From contig CAWBSE010000003.1 in assembly GCA_963791425.1 (NCBI GenBank), positions 372,001 to 436,000 on the forward strand: a stretch of 64,000 nucleotides of DNA, written 5' to 3'. Below the pieces are notes generated by a model, which did no database searches, was not told where the DNA came from, and was given only the letters and a program-made list of their open reading frames with translations. Origin of the DNA: DATBLE01 sp963791425 (lineage in GTDB: Bacteria; Actinomycetota; Thermoleophilia; Gaiellales; Gaiellaceae). Position 1 is the stretch's first letter, and the number at the start of each line of letters is the position of its first letter. Of this stretch, positions 34,237 to 43,553 are shown in pieces. Position numbers and translations under genes: made by a program.

Positions 34237-36072
34237 GTGTCCGGCGTGAGCGCAGCTGCTGCCGCGGTCGCCCTGCCGGTGTCCGCGTTCGTGATCTGGA
34301 TGCTCCTGCACTCCTCCGTCGCCCGGCGTGTTCTCGTCGCGACCCCGACGGGCGAGCGCTGGAGCGAGCACATCACGCCGACCTTCGGCGGCGTCGGCAT
34401 CTTCCTCGGCCTCGCGGCGGGCATCGGCGCGTCGATCGGCCTCGGACGCGTCCACGCCCACGAGGAGCTGCTCGGCATCCTCGCCGGAGCCGCGCTCCTG
34501 TTCGTCGCCGGGCTCGTCGACGACGTCTACACCCTGCCCGCCTGGCTGAAGCTCGCCGCCCAGTTCGGCGCCGCGGCGATCGTGCTCTCCACCGGTCTCT
34601 CGGTGCAGATCGTCTCGAGCGACGTGCTCGGCTGGATCTTCGGCCTGATCTGGCTGGTCGGGATGACGAACGCCTTCAACCTGCTCGACAACATGGACGG
34701 GCTCGCGGGGACGCTCGCCTTCATCGCGGCGATCTTCTTCGCGATCGACGCCGTCACCGTCCACGAGGTGCGGCTGCTGCTCGTCCTGTCGCTCAGCCTC
34801 GGCCTCGCCACGCTCGGCTTCCTGCTCTTCAACTTCCGCCCCGGCAAGCCCGCGCTGGTGTTCATGGGCGACTCGGGCAGCCAGGTGCTCGGCTTCACCC
34901 TCGGCGCGCTCGGCCTGGCGACCAGCTGGAAGGTGGCGGAGACGACCGTCGCCACGCTGATGCTGCCGATCCTGATCCTCGCGATCCCGATCCTCGACAC
35001 GGCCCTCGTCACCATGGTGCGGATGCGCGAGCGGCGCCCGATCCACCAGGGCGGCAAGGACCACACGTCGCACCGGCTCGTCCGCGGCGGGCTGTCCGAG
35101 CAGAAGACGGTGATCCTGCTCGACGCGATCGCCGCCGCCCTCGGCCTGACCGCGCTCGCGTACAGCGTGCTCGGCGACTACCGGATCACCCTCGTCGGCG
35201 TGCTGATCACGTTCGCGCTGCTCGTCCAGTTCGCCGGCTTCCTCGTCGATCTCGAGCGCGGCACGACCAGCGAGGAGGAGATCGTCAAGGGCGGCTGGAT
35301 GCTGCGCACGGTCGTGTTGCACCGCCGACGGCTGCTGGAGGTGCTGATCGACTTCGTCCTGATCTCGGCGTCGTTCACCGCCGCGTACCTGCTGATCGTC
35401 CACGGCACCGGCACGCAGTACCAGCGGCACGTCTTCTCGGTCGCGCTGCCTGCCGTGCTCTTCATGCGCTACATCGCGTTCCTCCTCCTCGGCCTCTACC
35501 AGGGGATCTGGCGGTTCGCCGGCTCGCGCGAGGCGGCCTCGATCGTCTTCGGCGTGATCGTCTCCGAGCTCGCCGCCTTCGGGTTCGTCGAGGCGACGAC
35601 GCAGCTCGGCGGCTTCCCGGCGAGCGTCTTCGTCCTGGACGCGCTCCTGTGCATGGCGGTGATCGGCGCGTCGCGGTTCGGCGAGCGCGCGCTGTTCCGG
35701 GCGAAATCGACGCTGCGCGACCGCGACGCGCGCAGGACGCTGGTCGTCGGCGCCGGGCGGTCGGGCCGCAGCCTCGTCCGCGAGCTCCGCGAGACGCCCG
35801 GCGAGAAGGTCGTCGGCTTCGTCGACGACGACCCGCGCCTCCATCGCCGGCGGCTGCTCGGCGTCCCGGTCCGCGGCGGCACCCTCGACATGGCGCGCAT
35901 CCTCGAAGCGGTCGTCGCCGACTCGGTTCTCGTTACCATTCCCCAGGCTCCGGCCGACCGCCTCGACGCCGTCGTCCGCGCCTGCGCCGCCGCCGGCGTC
36001 CCCTGCCGGTTCGTCCGTCGCGAGACCGATCTCGACCCAGTCGCCGTGCTCGGAGCGGCCCCGGTCCAATGA
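34237..36072 (+). CDS. WecA/MraY-type phosphoglycosyl transferase fused to CapD-like membrane and Rossmann module
   Basis: 611 residues. Residues 1-330 are a polytopic polyprenyl-phosphate N-acetylhexosamine-1-phosphate transferase: Asp95-Asp96 in GLVDDVY, FNLLDNMDGLAG with Asp151 and Asp154, Asp212 in MGDSGSQ, and the cytosolic His motif DHTSHR (His276, His279). Residues about 365-490 add four more membrane helices, then LVVGAGRSGRSLVREL (Rossmann loop from about 505) and VVGFVDDDPRLHRRRLLGVPVRGG. That arrangement is the N-terminal half of CapD/FlaA1-type proteins, but the SDR catalytic domain is absent. It probably starts glycan synthesis on undecaprenyl phosphate; the extra module may be regulatory. 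The stop overlaps the next gene (ATGA). Confidence 0.85.
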   Translation: MSGVSAAAAAVALPVSAFVIWMLLHSSVARRVLVATPTGERWSEHITPTFGGVGIFLGLAAGIGASIGLGRVHAHEELLGILAGAALLFVAGLVDDVYTLPAWLKLAAQFGAAAIVLSTGLSVQIVSSDVLGWIFGLIWLVGMTNAFNLLDNMDGLAGTLAFIAAIFFAIDAVTVHEVRLLLVLSLSLGLATLGFLLFNFRPGKPALVFMGDSGSQVLGFTLGALGLATSWKVAETTVATLMLPILILAIPILDTALVTMVRMRERRPIHQGGKDHTSHRLVRGGLSEQKTVILLDAIAAALGLTALAYSVLGDYRITLVGVLITFALLVQFAGFLVDLERGTTSEEEIVKGGWMLRTVVLHRRRLLEVLIDFVLISASFTAAYLLIVHGTGTQYQRHVFSVALPAVLFMRYIAFLLLGLYQGIWRFAGSREAASIVFGVIVSELAAFGFVEATTQLGGFPASVFVLDALLCMAVIGASRFGERALFRAKSTLRDRDARRTLVVGAGRSGRSLVRELRETPGEKVVGFVDDDPRLHRRRLLGVPVRGGTLDMARILEAVVADSVLVTIPQAPADRLDAVVRACAAAGVPCRFVRRETDLDPVAVLGAAPVQ

Positions 36073-38336
36073 CCACTGCACCCACGCCCGCCCCCAAGCA
36101 GACACTCACGGATCGCCTCTACACGGCGATCCCGCTGATCGTCGCCTTCCTCTGGCTCTGCGTGCTCTACGGCTGGCAGACGCGCGGGCACGTCACCCCG
36201 TGGCTCTTCACCGACGAGCTCAAGTACACGCACATCGCGCGGAGCATCGCGGACACCGGGCAGGCGGTCGAGCGCCACCACACGGTCTCCTTCGACACGC
36301 TCTACACGTACTTCATCGCGCCGTTCTGGTGGATCCACAACGTCCACTCGGCGTATGCGGCGATCAAGTACTTCGGCGTGATCTCGATGACCACCGCGAT
36401 CTTCCCGGCGTACTGGCTCGCCCGCATGGTCGTCTCGCGCCCGTGGGCGCTGTTCGCGGCCGTCGGGGCGGTCGCCACGCCGGCGCTCGCGTACGGCGCC
36501 TTCATCATCAAGGAGCCGGTGGCGTACCCGGCCTGTGCGCTCGCGTTCTGGCTGATCACGAAGGCGCTCGTCGAGCGGTCGCGGTGGTGGATCCTCGGAG
36601 CGGCCGCCTCGGTGCTGTTCGCGATGTTCGTCCGCGGGCAGCTGGCGATCCTGATCGTCGTCTACGCGCTCTCGGCGCTCTTCCTCGCCTGGACGAGCGA
36701 GCCGGCCCGCCGCTGGCGCTCGACCTGGTCGAGGTGGGACTGGGTCGGGTTCGTGGTGCTCGGGATCGGCTCGATCATCATCTTCAGCGCAAGTGTCGGC
36801 GCGTTCTCGCAGAGCTGGCTGATCTCGACGGGCTACTACCGCCACCGGATGATCGAGCTCGGCCTCTGGGCCGGCGGCGCTTTCACGATCGGCGTCGGGC
36901 TGCTGCCGGTGGTCGCGCTCGCGGCGCTCGTCCGGCCGAAGGGCGTTCCCCAGACGCGCGAGCTGCGCGCCTTCGTCGCGATGACCTGCGCGGCCGTGCT
37001 CACGTTCGGCCTGTACACGGCGGTCAAGGCGGCGTTCCTCTCGACCGTGTTCTCGACCGTCGTCGAGGAGCGGAACCTGATCTACCTGGTGCCGCTCGTC
37101 TTCATCTGCGCCGGGCTCGCGCTCCAGCGGCGGCGGTTGAACCCGTGGGCGCTGGCGGCGAGCACGGGCTTCGTCCTCTACGTGATCCTGACGACGCCGT
37201 ACCAGCTCGACCTGAGGCCGTACGCCGACGCGCTCGGGTACGGGATCATTCAGATGGCGAACCGTCGGCTCTCGTTCGACAACACCGACGTCAAGATCAC
37301 GCTGGTCGTCGTCCTCGTCCTCTCGCTGCTGTTGCTGCTCGTGCCCGGCATCCGCCAGGTGGCGAGCCGCAAGCCCGTCGCGATCGGGATCACGGTCGCA
37401 GCGGCCGCGCTGGTACTCGCGTGGAACATGGCGGGCGAGGTCTCTTCCTCGAACGCCTCGAACGCCTTCTCGCAGAACCTGTACCGCAACTTCCCGAAGC
37501 CGGCGACGTGGATCGACGACGCGACCGGCGGCAAGCCGACGATCTACCTCGGCCAGAAGATCACCGACCCGCAGGGCATCTGGCTGATGGAGTTCTGGAA
37601 CCGCGGCCTGACGTACGTCTGGAGCCTCGACGGCACCGCGCCGCCCCCCGGCAGGCAGGCGCCGGGGTTCGTGACCCCGGACGCCGGGCCGGACGGGCTC
37701 CTGACCGGCAAGTCGATCCCGAACGGCAACCCGCCGGGCGTCGACTACATGGTCGCGGACGAGGACATCCAGGTCGCCGGCAAGGTGATCATCCGCCCGC
37801 AGGTGCGTTCGGTGATCACCGAGGACGAGTTCGGCTTCCCGATCCACAAGGTCGTCGTCACACCCGCGCCCTGGCGGCTCCTGAAGATCGACCGGCCTCT
37901 GCGGCTCGCCAGCACACCGGTCGGAATCGAGCCGGACGGCTGGGTGACGCCTCCGTCAGGCACGACCGATCCCGCGCACACGCCGGCCTTCAGCGCCTAC
38001 AACCAGTTCTCCACCCCCGGCAACAAGCCTGGCTGGATCAGGATCGCCGTCTCGCGCGCCGGCTGGCAGGGCCATGACAAGCCCGGGAACGTCACGATCA
38101 AGGTGGGCCGCCTCGTCAGGGGCGCCGACAAGCAGCCGGGGATGGGGAAGGTCTCGCAGGTGATCCACTGGACGGTGCACGCGGGCAAGACGCGCATCTT
38201 CTACGTGCGAACGGCGCCGCCGACCCGGGTCGAGTTGACCGTCTCGCCGACGTTCTCGCCGCACGACTACGGCAGCAGCGACGCCCGCCGGCTCGGCGCA
38301 CAGGTCTCGTACAGCTTCTCGCCGACGCGCCCGTAG
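36069..38336 (+). CDS. GT-C-like polytopic membrane protein, paralogue of 13237-15369 and 43550-45643
   Basis: 755 residues. After one membrane helix the outside loop holds LFTDELKYTHIARSIADTG (DE at about 49-50), the expected catalytic-acid site of GT-C glycosyltransferases. About ten further membrane segments follow, with VVEERNLIYLVP before a later helix. The C-terminal 300 residues are extracytoplasmic, including ATWIDDATG, GIWLMEFWNRGL and a terminal beta-rich part (GWIRIAVSRAGWQGH, TRIFYVRTAPPTRVEL). The start overlaps the fusion transferase by ATGA, so it is made together with the enzyme that loads the lipid carrier. Addition of a sugar outside the membrane is inferred. Confidence 0.7.
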   Translation: MTTAPTPAPKQTLTDRLYTAIPLIVAFLWLCVLYGWQTRGHVTPWLFTDELKYTHIARSIADTGQAVERHHTVSFDTLYTYFIAPFWWIHNVHSAYAAIKYFGVISMTTAIFPAYWLARMVVSRPWALFAAVGAVATPALAYGAFIIKEPVAYPACALAFWLITKALVERSRWWILGAAASVLFAMFVRGQLAILIVVYALSALFLAWTSEPARRWRSTWSRWDWVGFVVLGIGSIIIFSASVGAFSQSWLISTGYYRHRMIELGLWAGGAFTIGVGLLPVVALAALVRPKGVPQTRELRAFVAMTCAAVLTFGLYTAVKAAFLSTVFSTVVEERNLIYLVPLVFICAGLALQRRRLNPWALAASTGFVLYVILTTPYQLDLRPYADALGYGIIQMANRRLSFDNTDVKITLVVVLVLSLLLLLVPGIRQVASRKPVAIGITVAAAALVLAWNMAGEVSSSNASNAFSQNLYRNFPKPATWIDDATGGKPTIYLGQKITDPQGIWLMEFWNRGLTYVWSLDGTAPPPGRQAPGFVTPDAGPDGLLTGKSIPNGNPPGVDYMVADEDIQVAGKVIIRPQVRSVITEDEFGFPIHKVVVTPAPWRLLKIDRPLRLASTPVGIEPDGWVTPPSGTTDPAHTPAFSAYNQFSTPGNKPGWIRIAVSRAGWQGHDKPGNVTIKVGRLVRGADKQPGMGKVSQVIHWTVHAGKTRIFYVRTAPPTRVELTVSPTFSPHDYGSSDARRLGAQVSYSFSPTRP

Positions 38337-38392
38337 ACCGTCCCCCCATCTGACCATAGAAATTCGCCGACCGGGCGTTTACGATCCGGTGC

Positions 38393-39226
38393 ATGACAGG
38401 AGACGCTCCCAGCGCCCTGCTTCCGCCTGCGACGGCAGTGCCGGTCGACGCACCTCCGGTCGAAGAGGCCGTCGAGCGCGCACCCGGGCGTCTCGTCCCG
38501 TACGCGCCCGCGCACGCGCTTCCCGCACCGCCCCCGCAGCCGAAGCTGACCTCGGCCACGTACGCCGTGCGCGCGCCGCTGCTCGCCTGGCTCCGGCAGG
38601 AGGCGACCCTCGCGGAGATGACCTTCGGGGCGCCGCGTGTGCTCGACGTCGGCTGCGGCGGCAAGCCGTACTACTCCCTGTTCGCGTCGTTCGCAGATTC
38701 GTATTTCGGGGTGGACGTCGACAACCCGTCGGCGGACATCACCGGCACCGTCGAGAGCATTCCCGTCCCGGACGGCTCCTACGACCTCGTGCTCTGCACC
38801 CAGGTGCTCGAGCACGCGCTCGACCCGGCGAAGGCCGTCGCAGAGCTCTGGCGGGTGACCGCCCCCGGCGGCCGCGTCCTCCTCTCCACACACGGCACCC
38901 AGGTCTTCCACCCGGCACCGGTCGACCTCTGGCGCTGGACGCACCAGGGCCTGCACCGGCTGTTCGACGAGAACGCCGCCTGGGACTCGGTGACGGTGCG
39001 CCCCGGATCGGGCACCGCAGCCTGCATGGCGATGCTGAACGGGATCTACCTCGACATCGCCGCCCAGAAGCTGCATGCCCGCTGGCTCGGCAAGCCGTTC
39101 GTCGCGGCGATGAACAAGGTCGCGGCGATGCTGGACGGCCGCTCGAAGGAGCTGCGCGAGCCGCGGCCCGGCGGCATGTACGCGAACTTCCACGTCGTCG
39201 CCGAGAAGCCGGAACTCAGCTCCTAG
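38393..39226 (+). CDS. SAM-dependent methyltransferase (Methyltransf_11-like)
   Basis: 277 residues. A Pro/Ala-rich leader of about 50 residues precedes the domain. VLDVGCGGKPYYSLF is SAM motif I with an unusual GGKPYYS loop seen in sugar-locus methyltransferases, then YFGVDVDNPSADITG, YDLVLCTQVLEHALDPAKAVAELWRVTAPGG and LSTHGTQVFHPAPVDLWRW. It lies 56 nt after the GT-C gene. Its end overlaps the 3' end of the converging gene by 11 nt. Methylation of a glycan or glycolipid is likely; position unknown. Confidence 0.78.
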   Translation: MTGDAPSALLPPATAVPVDAPPVEEAVERAPGRLVPYAPAHALPAPPPQPKLTSATYAVRAPLLAWLRQEATLAEMTFGAPRVLDVGCGGKPYYSLFASFADSYFGVDVDNPSADITGTVESIPVPDGSYDLVLCTQVLEHALDPAKAVAELWRVTAPGGRVLLSTHGTQVFHPAPVDLWRWTHQGLHRLFDENAAWDSVTVRPGSGTAACMAMLNGIYLDIAAQKLHARWLGKPFVAAMNKVAAMLDGRSKELREPRPGGMYANFHVVAEKPELSS

Positions 39227-39797
39227 ACGCCGCCACGAGGTAGGTGAAGCGGACGCGCAGCGCGAGGCGCGCAAGCGGTCCCGTTCGCTCGGCGGCGACC
39301 AGCGCAGCGCCGACCGGGCCCGGAAGGGCGCGCGTCTGCGGCACGAAGAACGGGCGGAGCACGACCTTCGGCAGGCCGGCCGCGCGCAGATCGGCGACGA
39401 CGTCGTCGACCGCGTACTGCCGCGGGTTCAGGTCGAAGACGACCTTCTTCTCCGTGTAGCCGGCGGCGTCGCGGAAGAACGCCCGGCGATCGGTCGTGTA
39501 GTAGAGGGCGCGGAAGAGCGTGGTCGCGGCGACCGGCGCTGCCGGTGTCCAGTCGTTCAGGTCGGCGTGCTCGACGGTGCGGCCTTTCGACCGGGCCTCG
39601 TCGACCATCGCCTCGCTGCCGTCGACGCCGAGGTACTCGATTCCGGGGAGGAAGTCCGCGAGGCCGCCGTCGCCGCAGGCGAGGTCGACGAGCCGGTCGC
39701 CCGGGACGAGCGGCGCTCCGAGCGACATCACGAGTTCGCCGCGGTGGCGGAGATAGGGAACCGGGTCGGCGTACTCGCGGTCGGTCCACGTGTTCAC
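39216..39797 (-). CDS. Small SAM-dependent methyltransferase
   Basis: 193 residues from the GTG at 39797. RLVDLACGDGGLADFLPGIEYLGVDGSEAMV is the SAM-binding motif, followed by HADLNDWTPA and LFRALYYTTDRRAFFRDAAGYTEKKVVFDLNPRQY. The C-terminus (RFTYLVAASRS) is short. The GTG overlaps the stop of the GT2 gene. It is the last gene of the ten-gene minus-strand unit that begins at 50015, and may methylate a product of those glycosyltransferases. Confidence 0.75.
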   Translation of the reverse strand: MNTWTDREYADPVPYLRHRGELVMSLGAPLVPGDRLVDLACGDGGLADFLPGIEYLGVDGSEAMVDEARSKGRTVEHADLNDWTPAAPVAATTLFRALYYTTDRRAFFRDAAGYTEKKVVFDLNPRQYAVDDVVADLRAAGLPKVVLRPFFVPQTRALPGPVGAALVAAERTGPLARLALRVRFTYLVAASRS

Positions 39798-40549
39798 CGC
39801 GAGACCAGGCTCTCGGGGTGCTTGCGGACGTAGCGGGCGATCGAGCGCCAGTGCCACAGCGTCCTGCGCGTCCAGAAGGTGTGGTCGGTCATCGCGTCCC
39901 AGCGGTGGGTGACGACCGCGTCCGGGACGTACCAGCGCTCCCAGCTCGCCCTGGCGGCGCGGTAGCAGAGGTCGATCTCCTCGCCGTACATCCGGAAGCC
40001 GGCGTCGTAGCCGCCGGTCTCGTCGAGCATCGCCCGGCGGAGGATCAGCGAGCCGCCGAGCATCCAGTCCGCCTCGACCGGCTCGTTCGGCCGCTCGTCG
40101 AGGTTGTAGTGGGCGCGCTGGCGCTCGAGGGGCGGGAACCAGCGGCGCAGCGGCGTCCGGCGGACGATCGTGCCGCCGACGGTCGGGAAGCGGCGGCGCG
40201 ACGCCTGCCATGTGCCGTCGGGGTTCTCGAGGCGCGGGCCGGCGACGCCCGCGCGCGGGTGCGCGGCCATGAACTCGGCCAGGATCGCGACCGCTCCCGG
40301 CGCAGGCACGGCGTCGGGGTTGTTGACCAGGACGAACTCGCCCGTCGTCTCCGCGATCCCGCGGTTGAGGTTGGCCGCGTAGCTGAGCGCAGCCGGATTC
40401 TCGATCACCCGCGCGCCGTACGCGTCGCCGGGCAGGCTGCTCGGGATGTTCGCGATCAGGACGATCTCGTCGACCTGCGGGGCGAGCGCCGGTAGCGACT
40501 CGGCGAGCTCGTCGCGGTGGCCGTGCGAGACGACGATCGCGGAGATCAC
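39794..40549 (-). CDS. Family 2 glycosyltransferase (WbbL-like)
   Basis: 251 residues, GT-A fold. The N-terminus ISAIVVSHGHRDELAESLPAL binds nucleotide; NLNRGIAETTGEFVLVNNPDAVPAPG carries an N-P-D in place of the usual DxD; DWMLGGSLILRRAMLDETGGYDAGFRMYGEEIDLCYRAARA has the acceptor-side acids and GG(Y/F)DE region typical of rhamnosyltransferases like WbbL. No membrane helix. The start overlaps the stop of the GT4 upstream (ATGA) and its stop overlaps the methyltransferase start (GTGA). Confidence 0.85.
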   Translation of the reverse strand: MISAIVVSHGHRDELAESLPALAPQVDEIVLIANIPSSLPGDAYGARVIENPAALSYAANLNRGIAETTGEFVLVNNPDAVPAPGAVAILAEFMAAHPRAGVAGPRLENPDGTWQASRRRFPTVGGTIVRRTPLRRWFPPLERQRAHYNLDERPNEPVEADWMLGGSLILRRAMLDETGGYDAGFRMYGEEIDLCYRAARASWERWYVPDAVVTHRWDAMTDHTFWTRRTLWHWRSIARYVRKHPESLVSR

Positions 40550-41556
40550 GAGAGCGCCTCGCGGTAGACGGCGAGCGTGCGACGCGCCGTCTCGTCCCAG
40601 CTGAACAGCCCCGCGCGCTCGAGCCCGGCGGCGACGAGGCGGTCACGGTCGGCGAGGGCGGTGCGGATCGCGGCGGCGAGATCACCGTCCGAGTAGACCG
40701 CTGCGTCACCGGCTACCTCGTGCATCGCCGGGTCATCGGTTACGACCACCGGCGTGCCGCTCGCCATCGCCTCCAGCACCGGGAGGCCGAAGCCCTCGTA
40801 GCGTGACGGCAGGACCAGCGCAGCCGCGCCGCGGTAGAGCGCGGCAAGCTCTGCCTTGTCGACGTAGCCACGCAGGTCGGCGCCCTGCGCCTCCAGCTCG
40901 CGCGCGAGCTCGGGCTCCTTCTCCGGCCCGGCGACGATGAGCGGCAGCCCGACCTCCTCCGCCGCGCGGGCGGCCGCGAGCGGGTCCTTCCGCGCCTGGA
41001 TCGCACCGACGTAGAGCAGGTAGCCGCCCCCGGCGACGGCACCCGGCCCGAAGGCGGGGTCGACGCCGTGCGGCGTGACGGTGATCCGGTCGGGCGCGAT
41101 GCCGTAGAGGTCGACGAGGTCGCGCTTCGTCCGCTCCGAGACCGCGATCACGCGCCGGGCGTTACGGGCGGCCCGCGGGACGACCCGCTTGAACACCCGC
41201 CGGTGGCCGGCCGGCATCGCCGCCGCGTCGCGCTCGAACGACAGGTCGTGAATGGTCACGACGGCCGGGCACGGCAGCCGGAGCGGCAGTGCGTGCTGGA
41301 AGTGCGCGAGCGCCGGCCCGACGCGGCGCAGCAGCCGGGGCAGCGTCCAGGCCATGCGCAGCTTCTGGGAGCCCGTCTCCAGCTCGATCGGCTCGACGCC
41401 CTCCGGCACGAGCTCGGGATGGCGGGTGACCGCGGCGAACCTGAAGTCGTCCCCGCCGAGCGCGGGCAGCCGGCGCAACAGGTTCTCGACATAGGTCTCG
41501 TCGCCGGTGCGCTGGCGCCCGAGGACGTCGGCGTCGATCACGACGAGCGGCGTCAC
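40546..41556 (-). CDS. Family 4 glycosyltransferase
   Basis: 336 residues from the GTG at 41556, GT-B fold. The N-terminal half contains LRRLPALGG and HFQHALPLRLPCPAVVTIHDLSFERD; the C-terminal half YLLYVGAIQARKDPLAAARA, then LPSRYEGFGLPVLEAMASGTPVV, in which the E-x7-E type acids and EGFG bind the sugar nucleotide. The start overlaps the next GT4 by GTGA. One of four consecutive GT4 or GT2 genes, so probably adds one residue of the repeat. Donor sugar not readable. Confidence 0.88.
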   Translation of the reverse strand: MTPLVVIDADVLGRQRTGDETYVENLLRRLPALGGDDFRFAAVTRHPELVPEGVEPIELETGSQKLRMAWTLPRLLRRVGPALAHFQHALPLRLPCPAVVTIHDLSFERDAAAMPAGHRRVFKRVVPRAARNARRVIAVSERTKRDLVDLYGIAPDRITVTPHGVDPAFGPGAVAGGGYLLYVGAIQARKDPLAAARAAEEVGLPLIVAGPEKEPELARELEAQGADLRGYVDKAELAALYRGAAALVLPSRYEGFGLPVLEAMASGTPVVVTDDPAMHEVAGDAAVYSDGDLAAAIRTALADRDRLVAAGLERAGLFSWDETARRTLAVYREALS

Positions 41557-42505
41557 GCGGCCGCCTCGTAGACCGCGCGCGTCTCGGCGGCGACGCGCTC
41601 CCACGTGAACTGTGCTGCGCGCTCGAGCCCCAGGGCGCGCAACTCGTCACGCCGCGAGGCGGCTTCCTCGATCCCGGCCGCCACCGCCGCCGGGTCGTTC
41701 GGGTCGACGAGGACAGCCGCACCGCCGGCGACCTCCTCGGTCGCGCCGCCACGGCTGGTCACGACCGGCGTGCCGCACGCCATCGCCTCGAGCACCGGGA
41801 TCCCGAAGCCCTCGTACAGCGACGGGTAGACGAGGCAGCGGGCGCCGCGGTAGAGGGCGGCAAGATCGGAGTCGGAAACGCGTCCGAGCCACCCATCGAC
41901 CTGGACGTCACCCCAGCCACGCGCTCCCACGACTCTCAAGGGCACAGCTGAGCCGTTGCTGCAGCCTGCTGCACAACGGCAAGGTTCTTCCGCGGCTCCA
42001 GCGTCCCCACCGCCAGGACGTAGTCGCCCTCGGAGGCCGGCCCGTCGGGCGCGAACGGCTCGCCGACCCCGTTCGGGATCACCGTGATCCGCTCCGCCGG
42101 AACGCCGAGCAACTCGACGATCTCGCCCTTCGTGAACTCGGAGACCGCGATCAGGCGGCTCGCCGCCCGCGCGACCCGGGGAACGGCGAAGCGGCTGTAT
42201 CGCCGCGTCCACTGGTTGAACGCCTCCGGATGTCGCAGCACGGCGAGGTCGTGGACGGTCACGACCACCGGGACGCGGCTCCGCGCCGGCCCCCGGAAGG
42301 TCGGGCAGTGCAGGACGTCGAGCCCGCGCGCCTCGTGCGGCAGCCCGTGCGGGTACCACCAGGCGTCGCGCACGACCGTCGCCGGCCGCCCCGTGCCGCC
42401 CCACGTCAGCTGCTCGTACTCGTTGTGCGCGAGCAGCCCGCGCAGGTAGCGCGCCGTGCCGGCTTGCGTCTGGACGAGCGGTGAGGTGTCGAGGCCTACG
42501 CGCAT
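41553..42505 (-). CDS. Family 4 glycosyltransferase, one frameshift
   Basis: GT-B enzyme of about 317 residues. The ATG at 42505 gives MRVGLDTSPLVQTQAGTARYLRGLL, then VPVVVTVHDLAVLRHPEAF and YVLAVGTLEPRKNLAVVQQA. Near 41960 the frame shifts: the first reading stops at a TGA (about 41936), while NGSAVPLRVVGARGWGDV, ALYRGARCLVYPSLYEGFGIPVLEAMACGTPVV continue in the next frame. The joined protein is a complete GT4, so an indel in the sequence is likely. The region around the break is locally less GC-rich. The ATG overlaps the preceding gene's end by 10 nt; the stop overlaps the next gene (GTGA). Confidence 0.8.
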
Positions 42506-43553
42506 CGGAGGAACGTCTCCAGCATGACGCGCCCGGTCTCGCCCCACGGAAGCGCGCGGCGTGCGCCAGACCGCGCGGGACGAGCTCGTCGCGGCGGCGG
42601 AGCGCCTCCTCGAGCGCGGCGCCGATCGCCGCCGCGTCGTCCGGGTCGGCGCGGACGGCCGCGTCGCCGGCCGCCTCGTCCATCGACGGATGCGCGGAGG
42701 CGACCACCGGGACGCCGGCCGCCATCGCCTCGATGATCGGGATCCCGAAGCCCTCGAAGCGCGACGGGTAGACGAACGCCGCAGCGCCGCGGTACAGCCG
42801 GGCGAGCTCGGCGTCGTCGACGTAGCCGAGCCGGATCACGTCGGGCGGTCGAGCGCCGGCTGCGGGACCCCAGCCGGCGGCGCCGACGACCGCGAGCGCG
42901 TGGCCCTCGGGCAGCGGCGCGGCCAGGAGCGTCTCGAGGTTCTTGCGCGGCTCGAGCGTCGCCACCGTCAGGACATACGGCCGGCCGAGGTCGGCGCGGT
43001 CGCCCTCGACGGAGAGCTCGACCCCCGGGTACGCGACGACGACCTTCTCCGGCGCGACGCCGAGCAACTCGACCACGTCGCGGCCGGTGAACTCCGAGTT
43101 GACGAAGATCACGTCGCACGTGCGTGCGGCGTTCCGGTACTTCGCGCCGTGCATCCGCTTCGTCCGGCCCTGCACCCACTCCGGGAAGCGCACCGGCACG
43201 AGGTCGTGCACCATCGTCGAGCGGAGGCCGCCGCGTTGCGGCGGGTACATCCAGTCGGTGAAGTGCAGCACGTCGACAGGGCCGAGGAACCGTTCGACCG
43301 GCGGCCACCCGGCGCGGCTCCAGCCCTGCCGCCAGAAATGGGCGAACGGGAGGAATCGCAGCTTCGGCTCGACCGGGATGCCCGCCAGCGCCTCGGGGAT
43401 GCGCTTCTTCCCCTGCGGGCTCGTCGGCGCGAACGGCACGACCTCGTGCTCCGACCCGGCCGCCTCGACCAGGCCGACGAGCGAGCCGCGGATGTAGTTG
43501 CCGACCCCGGTCCGCGGGTGGGAGAGCGGCGAGACGTCGAACGCGATCCTCAC
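42496..43553 (-). CDS. Family 4 glycosyltransferase, frameshift near the 3' end
   Basis: GT-B enzyme of about 350 residues from the GTG at 43553. MRIAFDVSPLSHPRTGVGNYIRG starts it, with DVLHFTDWMYPPQRGG, STMVHDLVPVRFPEW, YVLTVATLEPRKNLETLLAAP and YPSRFEGFGIPIIEAMAAGVPVVAS. The frame changes near 42550; GETGRVMLETFLRCA and the TAG at 42496 are then reached. It is similar to the next two GT4 genes in the unit, perhaps from an old duplication. The GTG overlaps the GT-C membrane gene stop. Confidence 0.8.

Noticed and set aside
35496..37847. A 783-codon minus-strand frame opposite the transferase and GT-C genes
   Set aside because: Shadow of two well-supported plus-strand membrane proteins. Its Arg/Asp/Glu repeats are typical antisense artefacts.
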